From: Palsa-1392 sp036493915
GTDB taxonomy: Bacteria > Verrucomicrobiota > Verrucomicrobiia > Chthoniobacterales > UBA10450
DNA length: 64,000 nt
Assembly: GCA_036493915.1 (NCBI GenBank)
Contig: DASXPA010000137.1
Location: 11,992-75,991, forward strand
Direction of reading: 5' to 3'
The notes under the pieces are model-generated. The model was not told the DNA's origin, made no database searches, and saw nothing but the letters and a program-made list of their open reading frames with translations. Positions 7,714 to 17,214 of this stretch are shown in pieces. Positions within the stretch are counted from its first letter, which is position 1; every line of letters begins with the position of its first letter. The position numbers were made by a program, and so were the translations under genes.

Positions 7714-8046
7714 CTACTCCCGACGTTGCCGTTCGACGAGGGTCTTGAGCTGGCGCTCCATCGCTTTGAAGGCGTCGTTAATTACCTTGCTTAAGGGCTC
7801 GTGCATCTCATGCTCGGCTTGCCTCTCATCCGCTACCAGCTCGTGACCCGGCGGGACGGTGACGTCGATTCGGACACGAAAGGGATTGCCGAAATGCTGG
7901 GTATGGTTGGGTTGTTCAACCACGACGTCGCAACGGCTGATGTGATCGCAAAAGCGATCAAGCCGCGTCGCTTTGTTGCGGATCAGTTCTTCGAGTTGAT
8001 CTGACTTGTCGACGCCGCGATAAGAAATTCCGATCGGAAGTTGCAT
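7714..8046 (-). CDS. Ribosome hibernation-promoting factor, HPF/YfiA (RaiA) family
   Basis: The 110-residue protein begins MQLPIGISYRGVDKSDQLEELIRNKATRLDRF, and FRVRIDVTVPPGHELVADE in the middle is typical of the sigma-54 modulation/S30EA fold. It lacks the extra dimerisation domain of long HPF, so it is the short type. Such proteins bind the 30S decoding region and inactivate ribosomes in stationary phase. It lies upstream of rrf2 on the same strand but is separated by 69 bases containing the dyad, so it is probably a separate transcript. Confidence 0.85.
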   Translation of the reverse strand: MQLPIGISYRGVDKSDQLEELIRNKATRLDRFCDHISRCDVVVEQPNHTQHFGNPFRVRIDVTVPPGHELVADERQAEHEMHEPLSKVINDAFKAMERQLKTLVERQRRE

Positions 8047-8063
8047 CAGAGGAATGTGCCGAG

Positions 8064-8525
8064 TCAGAGCGGCTGGAGCGAGCGAAAATGGCTCCGAAGT
8101 TTTGCCGGTTCGATTTTGACGAGATCGGATTTCACGTGCTCAACGACGCGGCTGCGGATCGGCGGCGGGAGTAGCTCGGAGATCGCGGCGTGGATGGGAG
8201 CGGGTGCGGCAAACGACCAGCCTTCGGCGGCTTCCTTTTTCACCAGCTCGGCGATCCGATCGGCCAGCTGCTTGCAGATGCGCTTTTCGGTTTCGGTCTC
8301 GAGCGCGGTGCGCTCCGCAATCGAATTGGCGTGGCGACCGTTGCCGTCGCTGACGGGAAAGCGCCCGGCTTGATCGGTCAATTTGTCGTCATAACGACCA
8401 TGCGCGTCGGTGAGTTCAAACGCCTGCACAAGCTGCAAGCTGGCGCCGCGGGTGGGGGTGTCTTCGACTCGATAGGCTTTCAAGCTGCCGCGATCGGCGA
8501 CGACGATAAGTGAAGTCGGTGTCAT
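8064..8525 (-). CDS. Host-attachment family protein (eRF1-like, PF10116 type)
   Basis: The 153-residue protein begins MTPTSLIVVADRGSLKAYRVED and contains GRFPVSDGNGRHANSIAERTALETETEK and a C-terminal IRSRVVEHVKSDLVKIEPAKLRSH. This matches the family annotated as 'protein required for attachment to host cells', related to bacterial eRF1-like domains. The biochemical function is not established, and the family name comes from a single plant-associated bacterium. I took the ATG at 8525; the frame is open further upstream but that part is antisense to the next gene. It sits just upstream of hpf with an 18-base gap, so both may be co-expressed as stress genes. Confidence 0.7.
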   Translation of the reverse strand: MTPTSLIVVADRGSLKAYRVEDTPTRGASLQLVQAFELTDAHGRYDDKLTDQAGRFPVSDGNGRHANSIAERTALETETEKRICKQLADRIAELVKKEAAEGWSFAAPAPIHAAISELLPPPIRSRVVEHVKSDLVKIEPAKLRSHFRSLQPL

Positions 8526-8690
8526 ACCTTTAATATCGTTTGCTGGGTAATCTTCGCGCCCTCGTTTCGGCCGCAGAAATTCGGCTTGCTTGGGAAGCGC
8601 ATCAGATTTTTCCCGAGTCGGAAGGCAGCGATCTTCCGAGCTCCATTCTCCTCTGCCGCTGCGTTTCAGAGAAGGAAGGAGGTAAAAAAC

Positions 8691-9074
8691 ATGAATGCGG
8701 AAACAACCGGCACGGAATCCGCAAGCGCACCAGTCTGGACCAGCGGCATCAATATCGTCGCTGGGATTTGGCTTATCATCGCACCCTTTGTGCTCGTTTA
8801 CGCAAGTGAAGCGGCCCGGGTGAACGATATTGTGCTCGGCGCGGTCATCGGCGTCTTTGCGCTGATTCGAACGTTGACGCCGAACAGTGGAACGGCGTGG
8901 CTCAGCCGGCTGAACGCGATTTTCGGCATTTGGCTGATTATTGCTCCGTTTGTGCTTGCTTATGAGAGGGCAACGGCGCGGACCAATGACATTATCCTCG
9001 GGATTATCGTCCTGATTCTGGCTCTTTGGAGCAGCGCCATGTCTCCCACGATGACAACAGCGCGGGTGCGCTGA
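8691..9074 (+). CDS. SPW-repeat membrane protein
   Basis: The 127-residue protein has two copies of an SPW-type module (PF03779). Each has a W, a NIVAGIWLIIAPFVL or NAIFGIWLIIAPFVL helix, and an ND..LG.I motif leading into a second helix. This gives four TM segments in two internally similar halves. The ATG at 8691 is preceded by a strong ribosome-binding site, AAGGAGGT at 8675-8682, which decides against the longer open frame. The family occurs in envelope-stress contexts but its function is unknown. The gene converges on glgX with a hairpin between them. Confidence 0.8.
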   Translation: MNAETTGTESASAPVWTSGINIVAGIWLIIAPFVLVYASEAARVNDIVLGAVIGVFALIRTLTPNSGTAWLSRLNAIFGIWLIIAPFVLAYERATARTNDIILGIIVLILALWSSAMSPTMTTARVR

Positions 9075-9081
9075 CCGATAA

Positions 9082-9108
9082 AGGCGCGAGTTTTGAAGGC
9101 TCGCGCCT
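9082..9108. terminator. Hairpin between converging SPW and glgX genes
   Basis: AGGCGCGAG (9082-9090) and CTCGCGCCT (9100-9108) form a perfect 9-bp GC-rich stem with a 9-base loop, TTTTGAAGG. It lies 7 bases after the SPW stop and overlaps the glgX stop. There is no clear T-run on either side, so intrinsic termination is uncertain. Confidence 0.4.
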
Positions 9109-11392
9109 ACTTCGGCGCTGGGGCTGACTCTTCTGTCGCGCTGGCGGCGGGTTCTTCGGCCGCCCGCTTTGTTTTTTCTGCAGCCGGTGCCTGCCCGTTG
9201 TGAGGCGAGGTAAACTGGCGCTTCTTCCACGACTCGCTTCGCGCCTGCGCGGTTGAGCCGGTTGTGAGCTTGAGCAACATGGTCGCGCGCTCGCGGATTT
9301 CGAGTTCGTCGCCGGAGACGTAGTCTTGCGGCTCGGCGCAGAAACCATCTTCCGAAGCGGTGTCGAGAATCAATTGCCAGGCGACGCGTTCCTGACCGGG
9401 GAGGACGAACTGCAGCGGTTCGTGGTGCGCGTTGATCAAAACCAGGAAGGTGTTGTCGCGGATTGCTTCGCCTTCAAAAGTCTGGACGTCGATCGTGTCG
9501 CCGCTCAGGAGCATACCGAGACAGCGAACAAACGGTGAATTCCATTCGTCGTCGTTCATCTCGTTGCCGCCCGGATTGAACCACATGACGTCGCGGATTT
9601 CTGAGCCGCGAATCCGCCGGCCCTGGAAGAATTTCGGGCGTCGGAAAACCGGATGATCATGCCGGAGCTGGATCAATTTTTTCGTGAATTCAAGGAGCGC
9701 CTTTTGTTCGTCATCGAGCTTCCAATCGAGCCAGCTGATTTCGTTGTCCTGGCAGTAAGCATTGTTGTTTCCGCCCTGGGTGCGGGCCCATTCGTCGCCG
9801 GCGGTGAGCATGGGAACGCCTTGGGAGAGAAAGAGCGTGGTGAGAAAGTTGCGGCGCTGCTGGCGGCGAAGCTGGTTGATTTCAGCGTCGTCGGTCGGGC
9901 CTTCGGCGCCGTGGTTCCAGGAGTGATTGTTGTTGTCGCCGTCGCGGTTTTCCTCACCGTTGGCTTCGTTGTGTTTCTCGTTGTAACTGACGAGATCGTT
10001 GAGGGTGAAACCGTCGTGCGCGGTGATGAAGTTGACACTCGCGTAAGGGCGCCGGCCGCTCATTTGATAGAGGTCCGGGCTTCCCGTTAGCCGATAAGCG
10101 AGCTCGCCGATTTTGCCTTCGTCGCCTTTCCAAAAACTGCGGACGGTGTCGCGGTATTTCCCGTTCCACTCTGCCCAAAGGACGGGAAAATTTCCAACCT
10201 GGTAACCGCCTTCGCCGACATCCCACGGTTCGGCGATGAGTTTCACCTGCGAGATGACCGGATCCTGGTGAATAATCTCGAAGAAGGCGTGGAGTTTGTT
10301 CACGCCGTTGGCGTCGCGCGCGAGAGTGGAGGCGAGGTCGAAGCGGAAGCCGTCGACGTGCATGTCGTTGATCCAATAGCGCAGGCTGTCCATGACCAGC
10401 TGGAGGGTGCGCGGGTGGAGGAGGTTGAAGGTGTTCCCGGTACCGGTGAAATCCAGGTAGAAGCGCGGATCCTCTGGCGTGAGACGGTAGTAAGCCTCGT
10501 TGTCGATGCCGCGGAAGCCGAGAGTCGGCCCGAGGTGATTCCCTTCCGCCGTATGATTGTAAACGACGTCGAGAATGACTTCGATGCCAGCGGCGTGAAG
10601 GCTGCGCACCGTCGATTTGAACTCGGTCACCTGCGCGCCGGTGCTGCCGTCCTGCGAGTATTTCGATTCGGGCGAGAAGAAACCGATCGTGTTATAGCCC
10701 CAGTAGTTCGTTAGGCCGCGATCGACCAGCGCCTTGTCGTTGATGTGGGCGTGCACTGGAAGCAACTCGACCGCGGTAACTCCGAGGTCTTTCAAGTATT
10801 GGATCGAGGCGGAGCTCCCGAGGCCTGCGTAGGTGCCGCGAAGTTCCGCCGGAATCGCCTCGTTCAGCTTTGTAAATCCCTTCACGTGCAGCTCGTAAAT
10901 GATCGAGCGATGCAAAGGCGTGCGCGGGCGTTTGTCGTCGCCCCAGTCGAAGGAGTTGTCGACGACGACAGCTTTCGGCATCCCCCAGGCGTCGTCGCGG
11001 AAATCGCGCGCAAGGTCGTCCGACGGCCCGCCGACGACGTAGCCAAACATTTCATCCGCCCAATTGACGCGGCCGGCGATCGCTTTGGCGTAGGGATCGA
11101 TGAGCAGCTTTGAGCTGTTGAAACGCATCCCCCGTTCCGGATCGTAGGGACCGAAGACACGATAACCGTAGAGCTGACCCGGTTTCACATCGGGCAGGAA
11201 AATGTGCCAGACTTGGTCGGTATGTTCTGTCATGGGGATGCGGATGTTTTCTTGGCGCGCATCGGGTGAATCGAAGAGGCAGAGATCGACCGAAGCCGCC
11301 GTCTCCGAAAAGAGGGCAAAGTTCACGCCGTTGCCGAGCCAGGTTGCGCCAAGAGGATAAGGATAGCCGAGCCAAATTTTTACAGGAGTCAT
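9107..11392 (-). CDS. glgX: Glycogen debranching enzyme GlgX (isoamylase-type, GH13)
   Basis: The 761-residue protein carries an N-terminal CBM48/isoamylase domain (YPYPLGATWLGNGVNFALFSETA) and a GH13 catalytic barrel. Visible barrel motifs are LDVVYNHTAEGN, DGFRFDLAS with the nucleophile Asp, LIAEPWD with the acid/base Glu, and ITAHDGFTLND. GVPMLTAGDEWARTQGGNNNAYCQDNEISWLDW is a GlgX landmark. It hydrolyses alpha-1,6 branches of phosphorylase-trimmed glycogen. A low-complexity Ala/Pro/Lys/Glu tail of about 45 residues follows the conserved C-terminal domain and is not typical. No other glycogen gene is adjacent. One TCGTTAGG copy is read on this strand as Leu-Thr-Asn. Confidence 0.95.
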   Translation of the reverse strand: MTPVKIWLGYPYPLGATWLGNGVNFALFSETAASVDLCLFDSPDARQENIRIPMTEHTDQVWHIFLPDVKPGQLYGYRVFGPYDPERGMRFNSSKLLIDPYAKAIAGRVNWADEMFGYVVGGPSDDLARDFRDDAWGMPKAVVVDNSFDWGDDKRPRTPLHRSIIYELHVKGFTKLNEAIPAELRGTYAGLGSSASIQYLKDLGVTAVELLPVHAHINDKALVDRGLTNYWGYNTIGFFSPESKYSQDGSTGAQVTEFKSTVRSLHAAGIEVILDVVYNHTAEGNHLGPTLGFRGIDNEAYYRLTPEDPRFYLDFTGTGNTFNLLHPRTLQLVMDSLRYWINDMHVDGFRFDLASTLARDANGVNKLHAFFEIIHQDPVISQVKLIAEPWDVGEGGYQVGNFPVLWAEWNGKYRDTVRSFWKGDEGKIGELAYRLTGSPDLYQMSGRRPYASVNFITAHDGFTLNDLVSYNEKHNEANGEENRDGDNNNHSWNHGAEGPTDDAEINQLRRQQRRNFLTTLFLSQGVPMLTAGDEWARTQGGNNNAYCQDNEISWLDWKLDDEQKALLEFTKKLIQLRHDHPVFRRPKFFQGRRIRGSEIRDVMWFNPGGNEMNDDEWNSPFVRCLGMLLSGDTIDVQTFEGEAIRDNTFLVLINAHHEPLQFVLPGQERVAWQLILDTASEDGFCAEPQDYVSGDELEIRERATMLLKLTTGSTAQARSESWKKRQFTSPHNGQAPAAEKTKRAAEEPAASATEESAPAPK

Positions 11393-11631
11393 AGAAATGT
11401 CGGGAAAGGGTGTTTATCCCAATCGGAAGTGGAGATCGCAAGGGATGCGGGGAACATACGAACTCGAAGCCGGAAATCCGAAACAAGCACGAAACCAAAT
11501 ACTACGTCCAGGCTCAGGACGTTTGGAGTATTGCTGCTTCGAGACGCATTTTAATCGTTCCGCGTCTCTTGGAGCGAGCGTGGCCGCCGGACCGAGCGCC
11601 GAAAATACAGAAAGGCGAAGCGCGGGCAGCG

Positions 11632-13002
<1,371 letters not shown>

Positions 13003-13171
13003 GGTTAGGGCGAAAGCTATTTCAAGTGTGAGAAAAGAAAAAGCAAATTTGAGAATCGGCCGTCGTTTGCTTCGGAGCAGGGGTTCGACCAGCGCGCAGT
13101 GGGAAAAGTAGCTGGCGCGAGAATTTCTCAGACGTGCGAAACCGATTTCGCATGTTCCAGCAAACGGGCGT

Positions 13172-13825
13172 CTACGGCTCGGTCTTCACCTCTCGACGCG
13201 CTGCGGCCACGAGCAGGTTGCAGGCTTCCTGGCATAAGAGTGGCATCACCTGTTCGCCCCGACCCGTCTGATCCAGCGGCGCGATAAATTTATCCAGCGG
13301 CAGGTGAGTCGAAGGGCGCGCCTTGGTTTCGTCGCGTCCCCACAAGATCGTTCGCAAGCATCCGGGCGCGCCACCCTGCGAGCGACAGAAGCGCCCGACG
13401 AGTGTGCAGATTTGCTCATCAGAAATCCGCGCCGCGATGCGATACATTCCCGATTGCCGATGCAAGGTAGCGCGCAAAGGTGTCGGCACGAGCCGATTTT
13501 CCTCCCAGGTCGCCAGCGCCGCGAGCCGCCCCGGATAAAATCCCTCCAGGGCCAGGTACAACTCCTCCAGATTCGCCAGGTTCATCTGCCAACCGTGCCG
13601 GAGAGTCGGCGCCGTCTTCAGTGGTCGATACTCTCCGGCGTCATCAAACCGTGCGATCACCACCGCGTCGTTAGGCGAGTGAAAAATTTCACATTCCGCT
13701 CCATCCGGTTCCTCGCGATGGCAAAGAACGTAGCCGTCATCCTTTCGTGTGATCAGCACTTGCCCGATCCCGCGGGCGCCGGCAGAGAGCCACGCACTGA
13801 GCACCCGCTCAATGCGCGGGAGCAT
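13172..13825 (-). CDS. DR2241-like protein with a probable Fe-S C-terminal domain
   Basis: From the ATG at 13825 the frame gives 217 residues (MLPRIERVLSAWLSAGARG). The C-terminal part has a cysteine pattern, ICTLVGRFCRSQGG.PGCLRTILWG, resembling the 4Fe-4S domain found after CbiX-like chelatase modules in Deinococcus DR2241. The gene lies in a three-gene row with cbiX, and its start overlaps the GAF gene by 17 bases. A role accompanying the chelatase in sirohaem or cobalamin synthesis is an inference from this pairing. I recognise the family only moderately. One TCGTTAGG copy is read on this strand as Pro-Asn-Asp. Confidence 0.5.
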   Translation of the reverse strand: MLPRIERVLSAWLSAGARGIGQVLITRKDDGYVLCHREEPDGAECEIFHSPNDAVVIARFDDAGEYRPLKTAPTLRHGWQMNLANLEELYLALEGFYPGRLAALATWEENRLVPTPLRATLHRQSGMYRIAARISDEQICTLVGRFCRSQGGAPGCLRTILWGRDETKARPSTHLPLDKFIAPLDQTGRGEQVMPLLCQEACNLLVAAARREVKTEP

Positions 13826-14303
13826 GATTCGGCTTTTTCGCCGTGCAGAGTTTCCGCGCCATGAGGACGGCAACATGTTCGAGGAAATCGCGATCGTCTT
13901 CGCCGAAGGCGTCGAGCTGATCGCTCTCCACGTCGATCGCACCGAGCACGCGCCCGGTCGATTCGCTGATGATCGGGACGAGAATTTCCGATTGCGTCGT
14001 CCAGAACGCCGGCAACCAGCGAGGGTCCTTGCGCACATCGCCGACGATGAGCGTTTCACGAGATTCGGCGACCACACCGCAGAGTCCTTGCGTCGTGGGG
14101 AAGCGTGCATAGGTCGGCGGTTCGTCGCCTGTCCCCGCCACAATGACGAAATCGCCGCGATCGATTTTGTAAACACCGACCCAGCGATAACCGCGTTCTG
14201 CGCGAACCATCTCCGCGGCACGCTTCACTGCCTGAGGCGATTTCGGCGCGGCGAGAAGATAAGCCGCCAAGTCTTGCAACAGCGAGGTGGATTGGGTGTT
14301 CAA
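13809..14303 (-). CDS. GAF-domain protein, free-methionine-sulfoxide-reductase-like fold
   Basis: The 164-residue protein is essentially one GAF domain. YRWVGVYKIDRGDFVIVAGTG, TTQGLCGVVAESRETLIVGDV, TQSEILVPI and GRVLGAIDVESDQLDAF.EDD are the usual strands. The layout resembles free methionine-R-sulfoxide reductase, but only the cysteine in GLCG matches and the C-[DA] cysteine before SEI is absent (WTTQSEI). Reductase activity is therefore doubtful; a ligand-sensing role is as likely. It lies between cbiX (18-base gap) and the DR2241-like gene (overlap) on the same strand. Confidence 0.7.
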   Translation of the reverse strand: MNTQSTSLLQDLAAYLLAAPKSPQAVKRAAEMVRAERGYRWVGVYKIDRGDFVIVAGTGDEPPTYARFPTTQGLCGVVAESRETLIVGDVRKDPRWLPAFWTTQSEILVPIISESTGRVLGAIDVESDQLDAFGEDDRDFLEHVAVLMARKLCTAKKPNHAPAH

Positions 14304-14321
14304 AATTCTGATAACAACAGT

Positions 14322-15155
14322 TTATGCAATCGCGCTGAGATCAAGGGCTGCCTGATCGAAACCTGCTGCCAGCTCGAGGATGATCTCCGCAAACTGCGGC
14401 GCCGTCCCAAGAGCGCTCGCGTAATAAAGATCGCGTCCGTGGAGCCGATGAGGGTTGCGGCGAAAGACCTCACGCCCGCTTGCTGCGGTCGTGGATGCCG
14501 GCTCGATCCCGAGCAAGACCGGAATGTCCTCGTAACTGTGCAAGCCGTCGGAAATAAAGAATGGGACCACGATCACGTTTGGCGTGTTCGTTAGGCGTGA
14601 CCAATCGGAAATGAGCGGCGCTTCCTCCATGTAAACATTCTGGACCGAGGCGTAGCAGCCGAGCGCGGCGATCTTTTCGACCTCGCGTTTGGCCGCAACG
14701 GCGCTGTTGTCATTAAGTGCGGTCCCGTGCGCGACGATCAACAGGGTTGTCTCACCCTCCACCATCCCTGGCGCCACCTCCCGAGCACGGCGCAACAATA
14801 ATTCCGTCACCGCGGGATGATTCCCCACCGGCTCGCAATATTTCCAGACCTGGCCATTTGGGCGATTCGTGAGGCGATCGGTCAATTCCAGTTCTCGCGG
14901 AATCACGGTCTGGGTGAAATAGCCCTCGCTGATGAAGTTCGGTACGACATAGACTGCGCGGATCGCCAGATCACCAAACAAGAGAAGCGCATCGCGCAGA
15001 CTCGCCTCTTCTTTCCAGAAACAGCAGGCAACTTCGCGAAAAATCCCACGCTGCCGGATGGCCGCCGCCTGCGCCAGAGTGGGCGCGCTCGAATCGGGAT
15101 TCACGGTCGAACCGTGGCCGACGATGAGCAACGCCGCATCAGATCGCAAAGGCAT
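14322..15155 (-). CDS. cbiX: CbiX-type sirohydrochlorin chelatase, two-domain
   Basis: The 277-residue protein contains two chelatase half-domains. The first starts LLIVGHGSTVNPDSS with a metal-binding His, and the second starts LLIVAHGTALNDNS. VVPNFISEGYFTQTVIPRELE and VVPFFISDGLHSYEDIPVLLG are the matching second motifs. CbiX inserts Co2+ (or Fe2+ in SirB forms) into sirohydrochlorin. Iron insertion would make sirohaem for sulfite reductase, which would suit the sulfur operon nearby; cobalt would serve B12. The metal cannot be told from sequence here. It heads a row with the GAF and DR2241-like genes. One TCGTTAGG copy is read on this strand as Leu-Thr-Asn. Confidence 0.85.
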   Translation of the reverse strand: MPLRSDAALLIVGHGSTVNPDSSAPTLAQAAAIRQRGIFREVACCFWKEEASLRDALLLFGDLAIRAVYVVPNFISEGYFTQTVIPRELELTDRLTNRPNGQVWKYCEPVGNHPAVTELLLRRAREVAPGMVEGETTLLIVAHGTALNDNSAVAAKREVEKIAALGCYASVQNVYMEEAPLISDWSRLTNTPNVIVVPFFISDGLHSYEDIPVLLGIEPASTTAASGREVFRRNPHRLHGRDLYYASALGTAPQFAEIILELAAGFDQAALDLSAIA

Positions 15156-15313
15156 CGAAGCACGTTACGAGGCAAAGGCATCGACGAAAGCGAGTTTTGA
15201 TTCATTCGGGTGCGGACGCATGACCAGTCATCAGCGCGAACGGGCCTTCGTTTGATCGGCAGCTTCGCGCCACGATCAGTTCGGGGCTGAAACCTTCGTC
15301 AGGATCATCATCG

Positions 15314-17167
15314 TTAGTCCGAAGTATCTTCCTCCGGCTCCTTCTTCGGCTCACCGGTGCCGCCGAAAATCTGGCGCAGTATTTTCCCAATCATCGGCGC
15401 GGCCGCCGAGCCGCCGTGGACCGTGCTCCCGACATCGCCCTCGTACAGCGCCGCGAAAGCATACTGCGGATGGTCCGCCGGGACGAAGCCGGCAAACCAG
15501 GCCGCCGTCCGCTCCTTCTCTTTCGGGCCCCATTGCGCGGTCCCGGTTTTTCCCGCGACCGAGACCTTATCGAGACTCGCTTGATGCGCCGTGCCAAGCG
15601 GCGCGTTGACCGCGTCTACCATCGCGGTGTGAATTTGCTCCATCGTCAGCGGCGCCGTTCCGATGGTTTTCTTCGCCCGCACGGAATAGGCCGCGATGAT
15701 CTGCGAACTGCCGGCCTGCACCTGTTGTACGAGCCGGGTTTGGTAGAATGTCCCGCCATTGGCCACGATTCCCATCGCCTGCGCCATCTGTAACGGCGTT
15801 ACGAGCAAGTCGCCCTGGCCGATGGAGAGGTTGGCAATGTCGCCTCCGAGAATTTTTCTCCCATGCGTTTTCTTCATGTATGCGTCGTTAGGCAGGCGAC
15901 CTTCCGCTTCGCCTTTCAACGGAATCCCGCACTTCGCCCCGTAGCCGAGCCGTGACGCCCAATCCATGATCGGCCCCGCCCCGGTCTTGATTCCTACCTG
16001 ATAAAACCAGGTGTCGCACGACTGGGTGAGGGCTTCGACGAAGTTCAGCGATCCGCGGTCGGTATGTTTCCAGTTGTGGAAAGTCGTGTTGCCTACATTC
16101 ATCTCCGGCACACACTCATATTGATCCTCCGGCGTGATCGCACCGCTCTCGAATGCAGCCATGGCGACGGCGATTTTGAAAGTCGAGCCCGGCGGATAAG
16201 CGGAGCGGAACGCGCGCGGGAGAAGCGGAATATCGGGATCATCCCGCAGCGCCTTGAACTTTGCCGTCGAAATCGAAGGAATGAATTCGTTGGGGTCGTA
16301 GGTGGGCCACGATGCCATCGCGAGGATGTCGCCATCGTTAGGATCTATGATCACAATCGCGCCGCGTTTCGCTTTCGCCGCAAGCGCTTGTTCCGCCACC
16401 TCTTGCAGGTGCAGATCGAGCGTTGTGACCACGTTGTAGCCTGGGATCGGCGGATCGATGATCCGTTCGGAGGTCTGCCGGCCGTCGCGATCGAAGGTCA
16501 CTTTGTAATGGCCGTCTCGACCGGTGAGCATGCTATTGAAGGTCTGTTCGAGTCCTTCGCGCCCTTCGGTTTCCGGCCAGAGCGTCTGCCCGTTTTGGAT
16601 GATGCCTTCCGCGTTGCCGCCCGTCCGACCGGTGTAACCAATGATCTGCCCTGCCACTTTTCCGTTAGGGTAAAACCGCCGATAAACCGGCTTCAGTGAG
16701 AGTGCCTCGGAGAGCACACCCTTGAGCTGTGCGCGCTCGGATTCATTCAAATTTTGCGCGATTTCAAACGGAAGAAATCCCCGGTTGTGATAATGCCGCA
16801 GGATGGATATGTCCGAGACTTTCAGGTTGCGGCCGAGGAGTTGCTCCGCTTTTTCAATGTTGTCGTGCGCGAAAGCGAGTGCCCGCGCATCGGCAAAATC
16901 GACTGGCGTCGGGAAATCGATCGTCAGGTTGTAGCTCAGCTTGTTCTGCGCGAGCGGCGCGCCGTTTCGGTCGGTGATCTGTCCGCGCGGCGCCGGAATA
17001 TCAAGGAGGTAAGTGCGCGCCTGCTTCTGGGTTTCGAAGGTCGGCTTGATCGTCTCCTGGAAAGGCGTGGCGGTCGGTTCCTGAGCGAGCGCCGGCCACA
17101 GCCCGCAAAAGAAAAGCAGGACCAAGCACGGGCGGGCACGGATTTTAGACAAGAATGCGCAGCTCAA
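15314..17167 (-). CDS. mrdA: Penicillin-binding protein 2 (elongasome transpeptidase)
   Basis: The 617-residue class B PBP has an N-terminal hydrophobic segment (about 13-28), the pedestal region (RGQITDRNGAPLA) and a transpeptidase domain. Its active-site motifs are SxxK at YPPGSTFK (Ser328), SxN-like QSCD and KTGTAQW. It crosslinks peptidoglycan in the periplasm during cell elongation. PBP2 rather than FtsI is suggested by YNLTIDFPTP, GREGLEQTFNSMLTG and GQGDLLVTPLQMAQA. The N-terminal segment ends in WPALAQEP, which could be a cleavable signal rather than an anchor. No rodA or mreBCD genes are adjacent. Two TCGTTAGG copies are read on this strand as Pro-Asn-Asp, and the stop is in a one-mismatch copy. 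Confidence 0.9.
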   Translation of the reverse strand: MSCAFLSKIRARPCLVLLFFCGLWPALAQEPTATPFQETIKPTFETQKQARTYLLDIPAPRGQITDRNGAPLAQNKLSYNLTIDFPTPVDFADARALAFAHDNIEKAEQLLGRNLKVSDISILRHYHNRGFLPFEIAQNLNESERAQLKGVLSEALSLKPVYRRFYPNGKVAGQIIGYTGRTGGNAEGIIQNGQTLWPETEGREGLEQTFNSMLTGRDGHYKVTFDRDGRQTSERIIDPPIPGYNVVTTLDLHLQEVAEQALAAKAKRGAIVIIDPNDGDILAMASWPTYDPNEFIPSISTAKFKALRDDPDIPLLPRAFRSAYPPGSTFKIAVAMAAFESGAITPEDQYECVPEMNVGNTTFHNWKHTDRGSLNFVEALTQSCDTWFYQVGIKTGAGPIMDWASRLGYGAKCGIPLKGEAEGRLPNDAYMKKTHGRKILGGDIANLSIGQGDLLVTPLQMAQAMGIVANGGTFYQTRLVQQVQAGSSQIIAAYSVRAKKTIGTAPLTMEQIHTAMVDAVNAPLGTAHQASLDKVSVAGKTGTAQWGPKEKERTAAWFAGFVPADHPQYAFAALYEGDVGSTVHGGSAAAPMIGKILRQIFGGTGEPKKEPEEDTSD

Positions 17168-17214
17168 TTCTCTGATCCGTTATTCGCGTAATCCGTGGTG
17201 CAAATTCTTCCTCC

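Noticed and set aside
8526..9230. Long minus-strand open frame upstream of the host-attachment gene, making a 388-residue fusion
   Set aside because: The N-terminal 235 residues are antisense to the SPW gene, low in complexity and without any motif; the family start is at 8525.
13070..13110. GGGGTTCGACCAGC, resembling a tRNA T-loop
   Set aside because: No matching acceptor, D or anticodon stems could be placed around it.
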